Positions 1 to 5,068 of a stretch of 6,579 bases of DNA are shown one piece after another. The position numbers and the translations under genes were made by a program. This DNA is from Hadesarchaea archaeon (GTDB lineage Archaea; Hadarchaeota; Hadarchaeia; Hadarchaeales; Hadarchaeaceae). Every line of letters starts with the position of its first letter. Position 1 is the stretch's first letter. Under the pieces are notes generated by a model. That model saw nothing but the letters and a program-made list of their open reading frames with translations. It searched no databases and was not told the origin of the DNA. The stretch lies in contig JACIWF010000066.1 of assembly GCA_014361095.1 (NCBI GenBank), positions 1-6,579 of the forward strand, given 5' to 3'.

Positions 1-1302
1 CTTGTTGCGGTTGTGGTTGTCATCGCGGTTATTGCCATAGGATTTGTGATTAACCTAACCAAGAAACCACCGGCGGGAGAGGAACCCCCATCAGAGACGG
101 AAACCATAACGACGGTAAGCCCAACAGAGGAGTTCCACTACGCCTTTACTCGGGACTGGCTCAAGAAGAGCAATATCTGGGTTTTCGACCAGCCCTCACC
201 AGAATACCTGAAGGAACTGGGAGCCACCGGCACGGCATTCTCGGTCTACTACATCGGATTCAATGAATATGATAGGGAATATGTGGAAACCCTGCACCGC
301 AATGGCTTCAAGGTGACCTCCAATCTCCCCGCCGGGCAATCCGCGACAACCGAAAACCTGCAGCTCAGGGAAGAAGCCGCAAAGAGGGATGCCCACGGCA
401 ACATCATCCTTCTGCTGGGGTTGGAGGGGCTGTACCACATGTGCGGCAACAACCCCCTGTGGCAGGAGTTTCTCATAAACAGGATCGAGGAGCAGGCCAA
501 AGGTGACGTGGACGCGGTTCTCATCGATGAACCCGGCGATGTCGGTGAATGTTACTGTGACTACTGCATGGAGGCCTTCAACAGCTACCTGGCCGAACAC
601 TATTCTCCTGATGAACTGCAGCAGCTCTTCGAAATAACCGACCTCTCCACGTTCAACTACCGTGAGTACCTGCTGGAGCACGGTGGCGCCAACTGGTGGG
701 ACGACCCGAACCCACAGCTTCAGGTCGTGTATCTCCAAGCCAGGTACTGGGTGAGGACAAAGTTCATCGGGGAACTCATCCAGCACGCAAAGGAGGCCGC
801 CGGGTGGAATATCCCGGTGACGTCTAATGTCTATGGATTGGAGCCGAACCACCAGATATTCATCCCGCTACTTGACTTCGTGATTTTCGAAATGCCGATA
901 ACGCCGGAAGCCCATCCAGATGTTGACTACCTCAGGCCGACCCCGGGCAAGCACTTTACCACCTATTTCCTAGCCGAGGCCCTTGACCCTGAGAAACCTT
1001 TCTCGGCCTTTCCTGACGTCTTTGACCTGAAGCAGCTTTCCGAGGAGGAGTGGTGGCTGTGGCGGCACTGGCTGGCGGAGGCTAGGGCATGCGGTGCATC
1101 CTTCATGTTCCCCCACCAGGCCTACATCTATGGGGGAGGATCCTACACCATAGACGCGGAAAGGCTTTCTCCTTACACCAAGTTCTTCGCCGAGCACCCG
1201 GAGTACTATGAAAAAGTGGAGAGAATCGCGACGGTGGCGCTACTCCACGACCTGCACTCCACGCTGACCAACAAGTTCACTTGGCTCTCCTTCAGTGCCT
1301 AG
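1..1302 (+). CDS. Membrane-anchored glycoside-hydrolase-like protein, N-terminal and catalytic part (5' partial, ends at in-frame TAG)
   Basis: The reading frame is open from the first base, so the true start probably lies left of the window. The GTG at 13 is the first possible start inside it, but it would begin in the middle of a hydrophobic run (VVIAVIAIGFVI) with no positive residues before it. That run is a membrane anchor or signal segment, followed by a Pro/Glu/Thr-rich linker and then a globular domain outside the cell. Counting from the GTG, residues about 40-400 look like a TIM-barrel glycosidase of the GH42-like or 'putative glycosyl hydrolase' kind: a YHMCGNNPLW segment near 141-150, then DAVLIDEP near 167-174 and CYCDYC at 180-185, followed by MEAFNSYL. 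The Asp/Glu of IDEP are catalytic candidates and the three cysteines could bind a metal; both points are inference. The frame stops at TAG 1300-1302 but continues in phase as a matching C-terminal part. The substrate is unknown. Confidence 0.8.
   Translation, partial: LVAVVVVIAVIAIGFVINLTKKPPAGEEPPSETETITTVSPTEEFHYAFTRDWLKKSNIWVFDQPSPEYLKELGATGTAFSVYYIGFNEYDREYVETLHRNGFKVTSNLPAGQSATTENLQLREEAAKRDAHGNIILLLGLEGLYHMCGNNPLWQEFLINRIEEQAKGDVDAVLIDEPGDVGECYCDYCMEAFNSYLAEHYSPDELQQLFEITDLSTFNYREYLLEHGGANWWDDPNPQLQVVYLQARYWVRTKFIGELIQHAKEAAGWNIPVTSNVYGLEPNHQIFIPLLDFVIFEMPITPEAHPDVDYLRPTPGKHFTTYFLAEALDPEKPFSAFPDVFDLKQLSEEEWWLWRHWLAEARACGASFMFPHQAYIYGGGSYTIDAERLSPYTKFFAEHPEYYEKVERIATVALLHDLHSTLTNKFTWLSFSA
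1300..1302 (+). other. In-frame TAG (amber) codon inside the glycosidase-like gene
   Basis: The codon after ...WLSFSA is TAG. The same frame then runs 189 sense codons (1303-1869) to a TAA with no shift, reading RSFKNIGAILQEA and so on, which is the expected continuation of such enzymes. A single base substitution, a sequencing or assembly error, amber suppression or pyrrolysine insertion would each explain this. TAG also ends the cysS-like gene and the 40-residue gene in this window, so TAG acts as an ordinary stop at least there. No tRNA-Pyl or pyl genes are present in the window. Confidence 0.85.
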
Positions 1303-1872
1303 AGAAGTTTCAAAAACATCGGCGCCATCCTCCAAGAGGCCCACATCCCCTTCGAGGTCGTCTACAGGGGCGACGGCGCTTTCGTACAGAAATCGCTGAC
1401 GCTGGAAGAACTGCAAAAGTATCGGGCTGTAGTGGTGCCCAGAGACTATGATCTCGACCAAGAGGCCCTGAACACGCTGGAGCAGTACTCGGCTGCGGGT
1501 GGTTTCGTTATCAAGTGCGACGACTTGGCCGATGACTACCAGCTCGTGCCGATCCTGCAGGGGCTTGGGGTTGACCTCGGGCTGGAAACGAACGCCTCGG
1601 AAGATCTGGGGCTGGTCATCTACAGAAGGGGCAACTCGCTGCTTGTCCACATGATAAACTACCGGTATGATAGGGGGGCCATGGATTTTATTGACTTGAC
1701 AAACGTTGAAGTGACGCTGACGATCCCTGATGGAGTGGCACTGGAAGGAAAGCAGTTAAAGATCATCAGCCCGGATGGGGAAGAGAAGGTTCTAGATTTT
1801 GTGGCACAGGGAGGGAGAGTCACGTTCACAATTCCAAACATCCACTGTTACTCAATCGCGTCGTTTGAGTAA
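1303..1872 (+). CDS. C-terminal part of the same glycoside-hydrolase-like protein, downstream of the TAG
   Basis: This is the in-phase continuation of the upstream gene, 189 residues from 1303 to TAA at 1870-1872. If translated separately, the GTG at 1432 could start a 146-residue protein, but no convincing ribosome site precedes it and the protein sense begins directly after the TAG, so I read it as one gene with the upstream part. The first about 100 residues resemble the Rossmann-like (glutamine-amidotransferase-like) domain that follows the barrel in GH42-type enzymes: GAILQEAHIPFEVVYRGDG, then LEELQKYRAVVVPRDYDL and AAGGFVI. The last about 80 residues form a beta-sandwich with the segments LLVHMINYRYDR, LKIISPDGEE and VTFTIPNIHCYSIASFE, typical of the C-terminal domain of large glycosidases. 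Preservation of both domains means any loss of function is recent or the stop is bypassed. Confidence 0.65.
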   Translation, partial: RSFKNIGAILQEAHIPFEVVYRGDGAFVQKSLTLEELQKYRAVVVPRDYDLDQEALNTLEQYSAAGGFVIKCDDLADDYQLVPILQGLGVDLGLETNASEDLGLVIYRRGNSLLVHMINYRYDRGAMDFIDLTNVEVTLTIPDGVALEGKQLKIISPDGEEKVLDFVAQGGRVTFTIPNIHCYSIASFE

Positions 1873-2127
1873 AAATTTTCGCGGCACACTTGATCTTGGC
1901 GTACACTTAATGATTTGCGGTTTAACCAAGTTGCTTAGCCCAAAATTATTGGACAACCAAAAACGCGCTAGAATTCTTTTACCGAGCATTCCAAAACGCG
2001 TGGCTGACCTAGACCAATAAAATCTACTAATCAATAACTTAGGGCCTCGCTCTACCAACCATCAATTTTCCATACAGAGAAAATAAACTATCACAGGATG
2101 GGGAGGCTACTTTTCAACATTACATTT
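1873..2127. other. AT-rich intergenic stretch without a supported gene
   Basis: About 255 bp lie between the end of the glycosidase-like gene and the end of the convergent membrane-protein gene. Base composition is clearly lower in GC than the flanking large genes: the block 1921-1980 has 21 G+C of 60. Short open frames exist on both strands, for example + to 2020 and - from 2058, but neither has a ribosome site or a recognisable motif. A piece of a decayed gene is possible. I see no hairpin strong enough to call a terminator. Confidence 0.4.
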
Positions 2128-2655
2128 TTATTTCATCCTTTCCTGTAATTGAGACTTCTTAGCAAGAAGTATCAGGAGCGATATAACCGGAACCACAAAA
2201 CCCATGGCGGCAGTGAACTGGATGGTCACTCCCCATACGTCAAATAGTATTGTTAAAACGCTGACCAAGATCGTTGTCCAGAATCCCCATTTTCTCATCA
2301 GCAGTAAACCAGCAACAGCTATAAACCCCAGAATCCCGAGCAGAAAGAACATCACATTTATTGTCTGTACAATCAACGGAGCAACTTCCACATCTAAAAG
2401 GCCCCCGGGTGTAATTGCGCTAAGATATCCCAAGGCCAATCTTCCTCCGGACTGTAGCAGCCATAGAAACGCTACAAAGATAATGCTCTTAGTCAATTTT
2501 CCTGAGATATGGAATTCTTTGCGCCTCTTCAACTGATTTGAACCGCCACCTTTTTCCAAATCATTTTGATTTAACCTACTCAAATCGCCTTTCCAAGGAA
2601 AATCTATCATTAGGCGATTCAAAGCTTGATCACTAATTTTGATTTTTGCGCCCAC
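2128..2655 (-). CDS. Four-helix membrane protein of unknown function
   Basis: The frame gives 175 residues from GTG at 2653-2655 to TAA at 2128-2130. The first about 50 residues are polar. Four hydrophobic segments follow near 57-81 (KSIIFVAFLWLL...), 95-120 (VMFFLLGILGFIAVAGLLLM), 123-146 (WGFWTTILVSVLTILFDVWG) and 150-166, with a short basic tail ending KKSQLQERMK. The RKWGFW turn between helices two and three is typical of small polytopic membrane proteins, but I recognise no named family. The start is uncertain. A TTG at 2530-2532 follows a GGTGGCGG run and would give MKRRKEFHISGKL, a good cytoplasmic head of 134 residues in total; an ATG at residue 16 is another option. The GTG has a TTAAA box about 25 bp upstream, which would fit a leaderless transcript. 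GC is lower than in the flanking genes. Confidence 0.7.
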   Translation of the reverse strand: MGAKIKISDQALNRLMIDFPWKGDLSRLNQNDLEKGGGSNQLKRRKEFHISGKLTKSIIFVAFLWLLQSGGRLALGYLSAITPGGLLDVEVAPLIVQTINVMFFLLGILGFIAVAGLLLMRKWGFWTTILVSVLTILFDVWGVTIQFTAAMGFVVPVISLLILLAKKSQLQERMK

Positions 2656-2851
2656 AGTTTTTGGTTTATTGTGTTACGGCTTTAATCTATCGCCTCATGA
2701 AAAATTTCAGATCTTCATTTAGATTCTGTCCAAACAAATGCCCCTACCCAAGCTTTAACGGCATAAGATCGGGCGCCGATCATTTCGCAAAAATGAAATT
2801 GAAACCTGCTACCAAAAACACAGACAGGGAAAAAGACAAATCTCACATAGG
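2656..2851. other. Intergenic region downstream of tRNA-Leu
   Basis: No supported gene lies in this 196-bp stretch. On the minus strand it holds T-runs shortly after the tRNA end (A5 on the plus strand near 2813-2817 and 2830-2834), which could end transcription of the tRNA. It also holds a small inverted repeat at 2767-2781 and whatever promoter serves the membrane-protein gene. Confidence 0.4.
2767..2781. repeat. Inverted repeat GATCGG-gcg-CCGATC
   Basis: Six-base arms at 2767-2772 and 2776-2781 are separated by 3 bp. A second weaker pair, ATTTC at 2782-2786 and GAAAT at 2794-2798, follows at once. It lies about 70 bp downstream of tRNA-Leu and 110 bp upstream of the membrane-protein GTG on the same strand, so it could be a terminator element or a protein-binding site. 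Short repeats like this also occur by chance. Confidence 0.3.
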
Positions 2852-2938
2852 TGCGGGGGAAGGGATTCGAACCCTCGAAGGCCCTACGGCCACAGGATCT
2901 TAAGTCCTGCCCTTTAGACCAGGCTCAGGCACCCCCGC
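2852..2938 (-). tRNA. tRNA-Leu, anticodon TAA
   Basis: This is an 87-nt class II tRNA. The acceptor arms GCGGGGG (2932-2938) and CCCCCGC pair fully and the discriminator is A (2852). The anticodon arm is CAGGA-CTTAAGA-TCCTG, with anticodon TAA at 2900-2902, reading UUA (and UUG by wobble). A long variable arm (GGCC...GGCC type) and the T-arm loop TTCGAAT complete the fold. CCA is not encoded (CCT follows the discriminator), so it must be added by the CCA enzyme. No intron is seen. The gene starts 8 bp after the stop of the small protein gene on the same strand, which leaves no room for its own promoter outside that gene. Confidence 0.95.
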
Positions 2939-2946
2939 AAATCAAG

Positions 2947-3069
2947 CTATTTCTTCGGGGCAATAAATTTAGCGCCCTTTCTGCAGGCCCTGCGGTAGAC
3001 TCCGCGTCGCTTGCTCCTCTTCATCCTCCTCTGCAGCTCCATTTCGATCTCGTTTTCACTTTCTGACAT
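2947..3069 (-). CDS. Small protein with acidic head and basic tail (40 aa), co-oriented with tRNA-Leu
   Basis: ATG at 3067-3069 to TAG at 2947-2949 gives 40 residues. The N-terminus is acidic (MSESENEIEME) and the rest is very basic: LQRRMKRSKRRGVYRRACRK, then GAKFIAPKK, with 14 Lys/Arg in the protein. The frame extends upstream to a longer version starting near 3210, but that part runs through the promoter region and antisense to the acetyltransferase, so I take the internal ATG. A TATA-like box (GTTTATATTG on the minus strand) sits about 50 bp upstream, giving a leader of about 25 nt. The charge pattern suggests binding to RNA or the ribosome, as with other tiny archaeal ribosomal proteins, but I recognise no family and the role is inference. 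It probably shares a transcript with tRNA-Leu, which begins 8 bp downstream. Confidence 0.6.
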   Translation of the reverse strand: MSESENEIEMELQRRMKRSKRRGVYRRACRKGAKFIAPKK

Positions 3070-3114
3070 TGAACCACGCCTGTAAGGCCCCGGTCTACAC
3101 TTTAAGGGAGTAAC

Positions 3115-3123
3115 AATATAAAC
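3115..3123 (-). promoter_or_regulatory. TATA-like box for the small protein / tRNA-Leu transcript
   Basis: The minus strand reads GTTTATATT. A start about 26 bp downstream would fall near 3093, about 24 nt before the ATG at 3069. The same AT-rich site lies 18-26 bp before the TTG start of the divergent acetyltransferase, so it could also serve the plus strand and give a nearly leaderless message. Assigned by position and composition only. Confidence 0.45.
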
Positions 3124-3140
3124 GGTAAGGGGCTGGACAG

Positions 3141-3584
3141 TTGCTAAAAATAACGAAGTACTCAAAGAAATTTTTCCACCGTGTTTTACCCCTTTTGAAG
3201 GAGGGAACAAGTGGCTGGGGAAAAAGCTGGATAAATGAGATCATCGGAGCCTACGCCGAACAGCGGGGTGAAGCCTACCTGGCTCAAGATGAGGACAGAA
3301 TTGTCGGAACCATCTTACTCAGGAAGGAAGTCCGTGCGCTTGTCATTTATTTTCTTGCGGTCAAGGAGGAGGAAAGGCGAAAAAACATCGGCAGCTCGCT
3401 GGTTAAATTCGCTGAGAAAATAGCCAAGAGGGAGAGAAGAATACTGAGGGTCGATGTGGCCAAGGAATTCGAGAACAACACCAAGTTTTACTTCAAGCTG
3501 GGGTTCAGGAAATGCGGCCGAGTGAAGAACTTTTACCAGCAGTGTGATGAGCAGATCTTCCTCTACAAAGTGCCTAGTAAATAA
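3141..3584 (+). CDS. GNAT-family N-acetyltransferase
   Basis: It transfers an acetyl group from acetyl-CoA to an amine; the acceptor cannot be told from sequence. There are 147 residues, normal for a single GNAT domain. Strand beta-4 and motif A are clear near 68-95: LVIYFLAVKEEERRKNIG followed by SSLVKFAEK, where the CoA-pyrophosphate loop R/Q-x-x-G-x-G/A appears as R79-R-K-N82-I-G84, an accepted variant with Asn for the first Gly. Motif B is seen as ENNTKFYFKLGFRKCGRV at about 111-128. The start is TTG at 3141-3143; a stop in frame at 3126-3128 excludes a longer protein, and AAGGGG at 3127-3132 may serve as ribosome site. The gene is divergent from the small protein gene and its last 11 bp overlap the end of the convergent cysS-like gene. 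Confidence 0.88.
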   Translation: MLKITKYSKKFFHRVLPLLKEGTSGWGKSWINEIIGAYAEQRGEAYLAQDEDRIVGTILLRKEVRALVIYFLAVKEEERRKNIGSSLVKFAEKIAKRERRILRVDVAKEFENNTKFYFKLGFRKCGRVKNFYQQCDEQIFLYKVPSK

Positions 3585-4797
3585 TCCCTAGAACCGAATC
3601 CATCTTTTTAATCGCCTCAACCGCCCTCCGCGCGTTGCCCGGGCCCAACCTGCCCTTCTTCAACAGTTGCTGCATCTTCTGAACCAGCGAGCAGAGCGAG
3701 TTCATGGCTGCAGGAGTGTTGATGTCGTTGTTAATGTGAAATGTAAAATCGGAAAGCTTCTCTTCAATAATCTTTTTGGCGGCGTCGCTATCCTTTCCTT
3801 TTCTCACGCGCCTCAGACTTTTGATCAGCGCCTTGCAGCTAGCAATCTCCCGGCTAACCCTGCGCAACTCCTTCAGGGTAAAGTTCAGCCGCCTCCGATA
3901 GTGCTGGGTGAGCAGGAAGGCCCTTATCGCATCGTAGCCATAGCCTCTCTTCCTCAGCCCCCCAACGGTGTAAAGCCTGCCCGCGGACTTGCTCATCTTC
4001 TTTCCATAGGTCATCAGGTGGCGGACGTGCATCCAGTATCTGGCTGGTATCTTCCCGGTGGCTCCAGCGCTCTGGGCGATCTCATTCTCATGGTGGGAAA
4101 AAACATTGTCGATGCCGCCCATGTGGATGTCAAAGGGAATCCCCAAGTAGCGGATGCTCATGGCGCTGCACTCGATGTGCCAACCCGGCCTCCCTCTCCC
4201 CAGTTCGGTCTCCCAGTAGATGTCACCGTCGCTTTTTCGCCACGCCTTCCAGAGGATGAAATCCCCTGCCTCGAACTGGAAATAATCGTCCTTGTAGACT
4301 CTTCTGTTGAGGTTGCCCCTGAACTTGTAGTGGGAGATCATCCCGTATCGCGGAAAACGGGAGACATCGAAGAAAATGTTTCCCCTGTCGTCGCGGTAGG
4401 CCAGTCCCTTTTGTATCAGCCTCTTGATCAGCTGTACCATCTGCTCGATGTTTTCAGTGGCCCGGGGATAGTGGTCGGCTGGTATCAGGTTCAACCGGCG
4501 CGATTCTGCAAGAAACCTTCGTTCATTTTTTCTTGCTATCTCCATCAACCTTTTCATGCTCCCCCTGGCCTCTCGAACCATCTTGTCCTCGATGTCGGTA
4601 ATGTTCATCACATGGGTCACCCTGTAGCCGTTGAAGATCAAAGTCCTCTTAACCACATCCTCAACAACATAGGTGCGGAAATTTCCGAGATGAGGCGCCG
4701 AATAAACGCTGGGGCCGCAGGTGTAGATCCGGACCTCGCCCCTTCTGATGGGTATGAACTTCCTGACCTTCCCAGAAAGCGTGTCGTAGATTTGCAT
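3574..4797 (-). CDS. cysS: Cysteinyl-tRNA synthetase-like protein lacking the C-terminal anticodon-binding domain
   Basis: Class I synthetase fold that activates cysteine with ATP and, in true CysRS, transfers it to tRNA-Cys in the cytoplasm. I chose ATG at 4795-4797 because MQIYDTLSGKVRKF aligns with the usual family N-terminus; a TTG at 4807-4809 would add four residues. In this numbering (407 aa) the signature HLGN is at 36-39 and KMSKS at 267-271. Zinc ligands expected from E. coli CysRS are present: C27 (YTCGP), C210 (GWHIECSAM), H235 and E239 (HHENE). GRPGW before the second Cys is also conserved. A helical DALR_2-type region follows, ending KKMDSVLGIIY at TAG 3574-3576. Full CysRS proteins have about 460-480 residues and continue roughly 60-70 residues past this point with the domain that reads the anticodon; that domain is missing. 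It could be a minimal CysRS, or a CysRS-derived cysteine ligase such as MshC, which is similarly short. Confidence 0.88.
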   Translation of the reverse strand: MQIYDTLSGKVRKFIPIRRGEVRIYTCGPSVYSAPHLGNFRTYVVEDVVKRTLIFNGYRVTHVMNITDIEDKMVREARGSMKRLMEIARKNERRFLAESRRLNLIPADHYPRATENIEQMVQLIKRLIQKGLAYRDDRGNIFFDVSRFPRYGMISHYKFRGNLNRRVYKDDYFQFEAGDFILWKAWRKSDGDIYWETELGRGRPGWHIECSAMSIRYLGIPFDIHMGGIDNVFSHHENEIAQSAGATGKIPARYWMHVRHLMTYGKKMSKSAGRLYTVGGLRKRGYGYDAIRAFLLTQHYRRRLNFTLKELRRVSREIASCKALIKSLRRVRKGKDSDAAKKIIEEKLSDFTFHINNDINTPAAMNSLCSLVQKMQQLLKKGRLGPGNARRAVEAIKKMDSVLGIIY

Positions 4798-4813
4798 GTT
4801 TTCAAACAATCAA

Positions 4814-4835
4814 GGGGTTCTTGGCTTTTAACCCC
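4814..4835. repeat. Hairpin GGGGTT / AACCCC between tRNA-Glu and the cysS-like gene
   Basis: Six-base arms lie at 4814-4819 and 4830-4835 with a 10-nt loop. On the plus strand it is followed by TTCTTTTTT (4840-4848), which looks like an intrinsic terminator, but no plus-strand gene ends here. On the minus strand it lies 17-38 bp upstream of the ATG and contains the TTAAAA box that best fits the cysS-like promoter, so a regulatory role is possible but unproven. Confidence 0.35.
4825..4830 (-). promoter_or_regulatory. Possible TATA box of the cysS-like gene
   Basis: The minus strand reads TTAAAA, ending 28 nt before the ATG at 4797. This spacing would start the message only a few bases before the ATG, which agrees with the lack of a clear ribosome site there. 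A second AT run (TTTTAAAAAA, about 4843-4852) is the alternative. Confidence 0.35.
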
Positions 4836-4859
4836 AAGCTTCTTTTTTAAAATTCATAC

Positions 4860-4937
4860 TGGTGCTCCGGCCGGGATTTGAACCCGGGGCGCAGGCTCGA
4901 GAGGCCTGCATGTTTGACCGGCCTACACCACCGGAGC
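4860..4937 (-). tRNA. tRNA-Glu, anticodon CTC, with encoded CCA
   Basis: The acceptor arms GCTCCGG (4931-4937) and CCGGAGC pair fully, the discriminator is A at 4863 and CCA is encoded (4860-4862). The anticodon arm is CAGGC-CTCTCGA-GCCTG, with anticodon CTC at 4899-4901, reading GAG. The T-arm is CCGGG-TTCAAAT-CCCGG. The length is 75 nt plus CCA and there is no intron. The four bases before the 5' end (TGGT) are complementary to ACCA, so the primary transcript can extend the acceptor stem from 7 to 11 bp. A TTTAA box about 29 bp upstream (4964-4968) with the purine run GGAAAAAG before it fits an archaeal BRE/TATA promoter. Confidence 0.96.
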
Positions 4938-4963
4938 ACCATAACTACACATTTTTTCGATTG

Positions 4964-4968
4964 TTAAA
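4964..4968 (-). promoter_or_regulatory. Likely TATA box of tRNA-Glu
   Basis: The minus strand reads GGAAAAAG-TTTAA-CAATCG. The box is centred 29 bp before the first base of the mature tRNA, the normal archaeal distance with a short leader, and the purine-rich stretch before it fits a BRE. Confidence 0.45.
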
Positions 4969-5057
4969 CTTTTTCCAATTACAATAAGTAGCTCAATTTT
5001 CTACTGTCTGCTCCAGCAACCCAAAAACGAAAATTCAACAAAACCGAAAATCAGAGT

Positions 5058-5062
5058 GGTGA
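5058..5062 (+). promoter_or_regulatory. Ribosome binding site of the CARDB/transglutaminase-like gene
   Basis: GGTGA stands 6 bp before the ATG at 5069 and matches the archaeal anti-Shine-Dalgarno pairing core GGTGA. It decides the start: the ATG gives a protein beginning MKFRWMLPAIILALALGG, a normal signal segment. Confidence 0.7.
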
Positions 5063-5068
5063 AGATCG

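Noticed and set aside
196..852. Minus-strand open frame of 218 codons
   Set aside because: It is antisense to the glycosidase-like gene, shows no recognisable domains and has no ribosome site.
1240..1440. Frameshift as the cause of the break in the glycosidase-like gene
   Set aside because: The sequence before and after the TAG is in the same frame, so a substitution or read-through is needed, not an indel.
1799..2020. Plus-strand frame overlapping the end of the glycosidase-like gene, with KLLSPKLLDNQKRARILLPS
   Set aside because: It begins inside the real gene in another frame and has no ribosome site. The part after 1873 looks somewhat protein-like, but I could not match it to a family, so I list it only as intergenic DNA.
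1852..2058. Minus-strand frame of 68 codons
   Set aside because: There is no ribosome site, promoter or known motif, and it overlaps the end of the plus-strand gene.
2646..2903. Plus-strand open frame ending GAGEGIRTLEGPTATGS
   Set aside because: The end is a translation of the antisense strand of tRNA-Leu, a well-known false protein motif, and the rest is AT-rich intergenic DNA without a ribosome site.
2851..3066. Plus-strand open frame starting MRGKGFEPSKALRPQDLKSC
   Set aside because: This is again tRNA-Leu read on the wrong strand, followed by antisense of the 40-residue gene.
3667..4881. Long plus-strand open frame of 404 codons
   Set aside because: It lies antisense to the cysS-like gene, whose motifs (HLGN, HHENE, KMSKS) are unmistakable. 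The long frame reflects the GC-rich codons of that gene and runs into tRNA-Glu.
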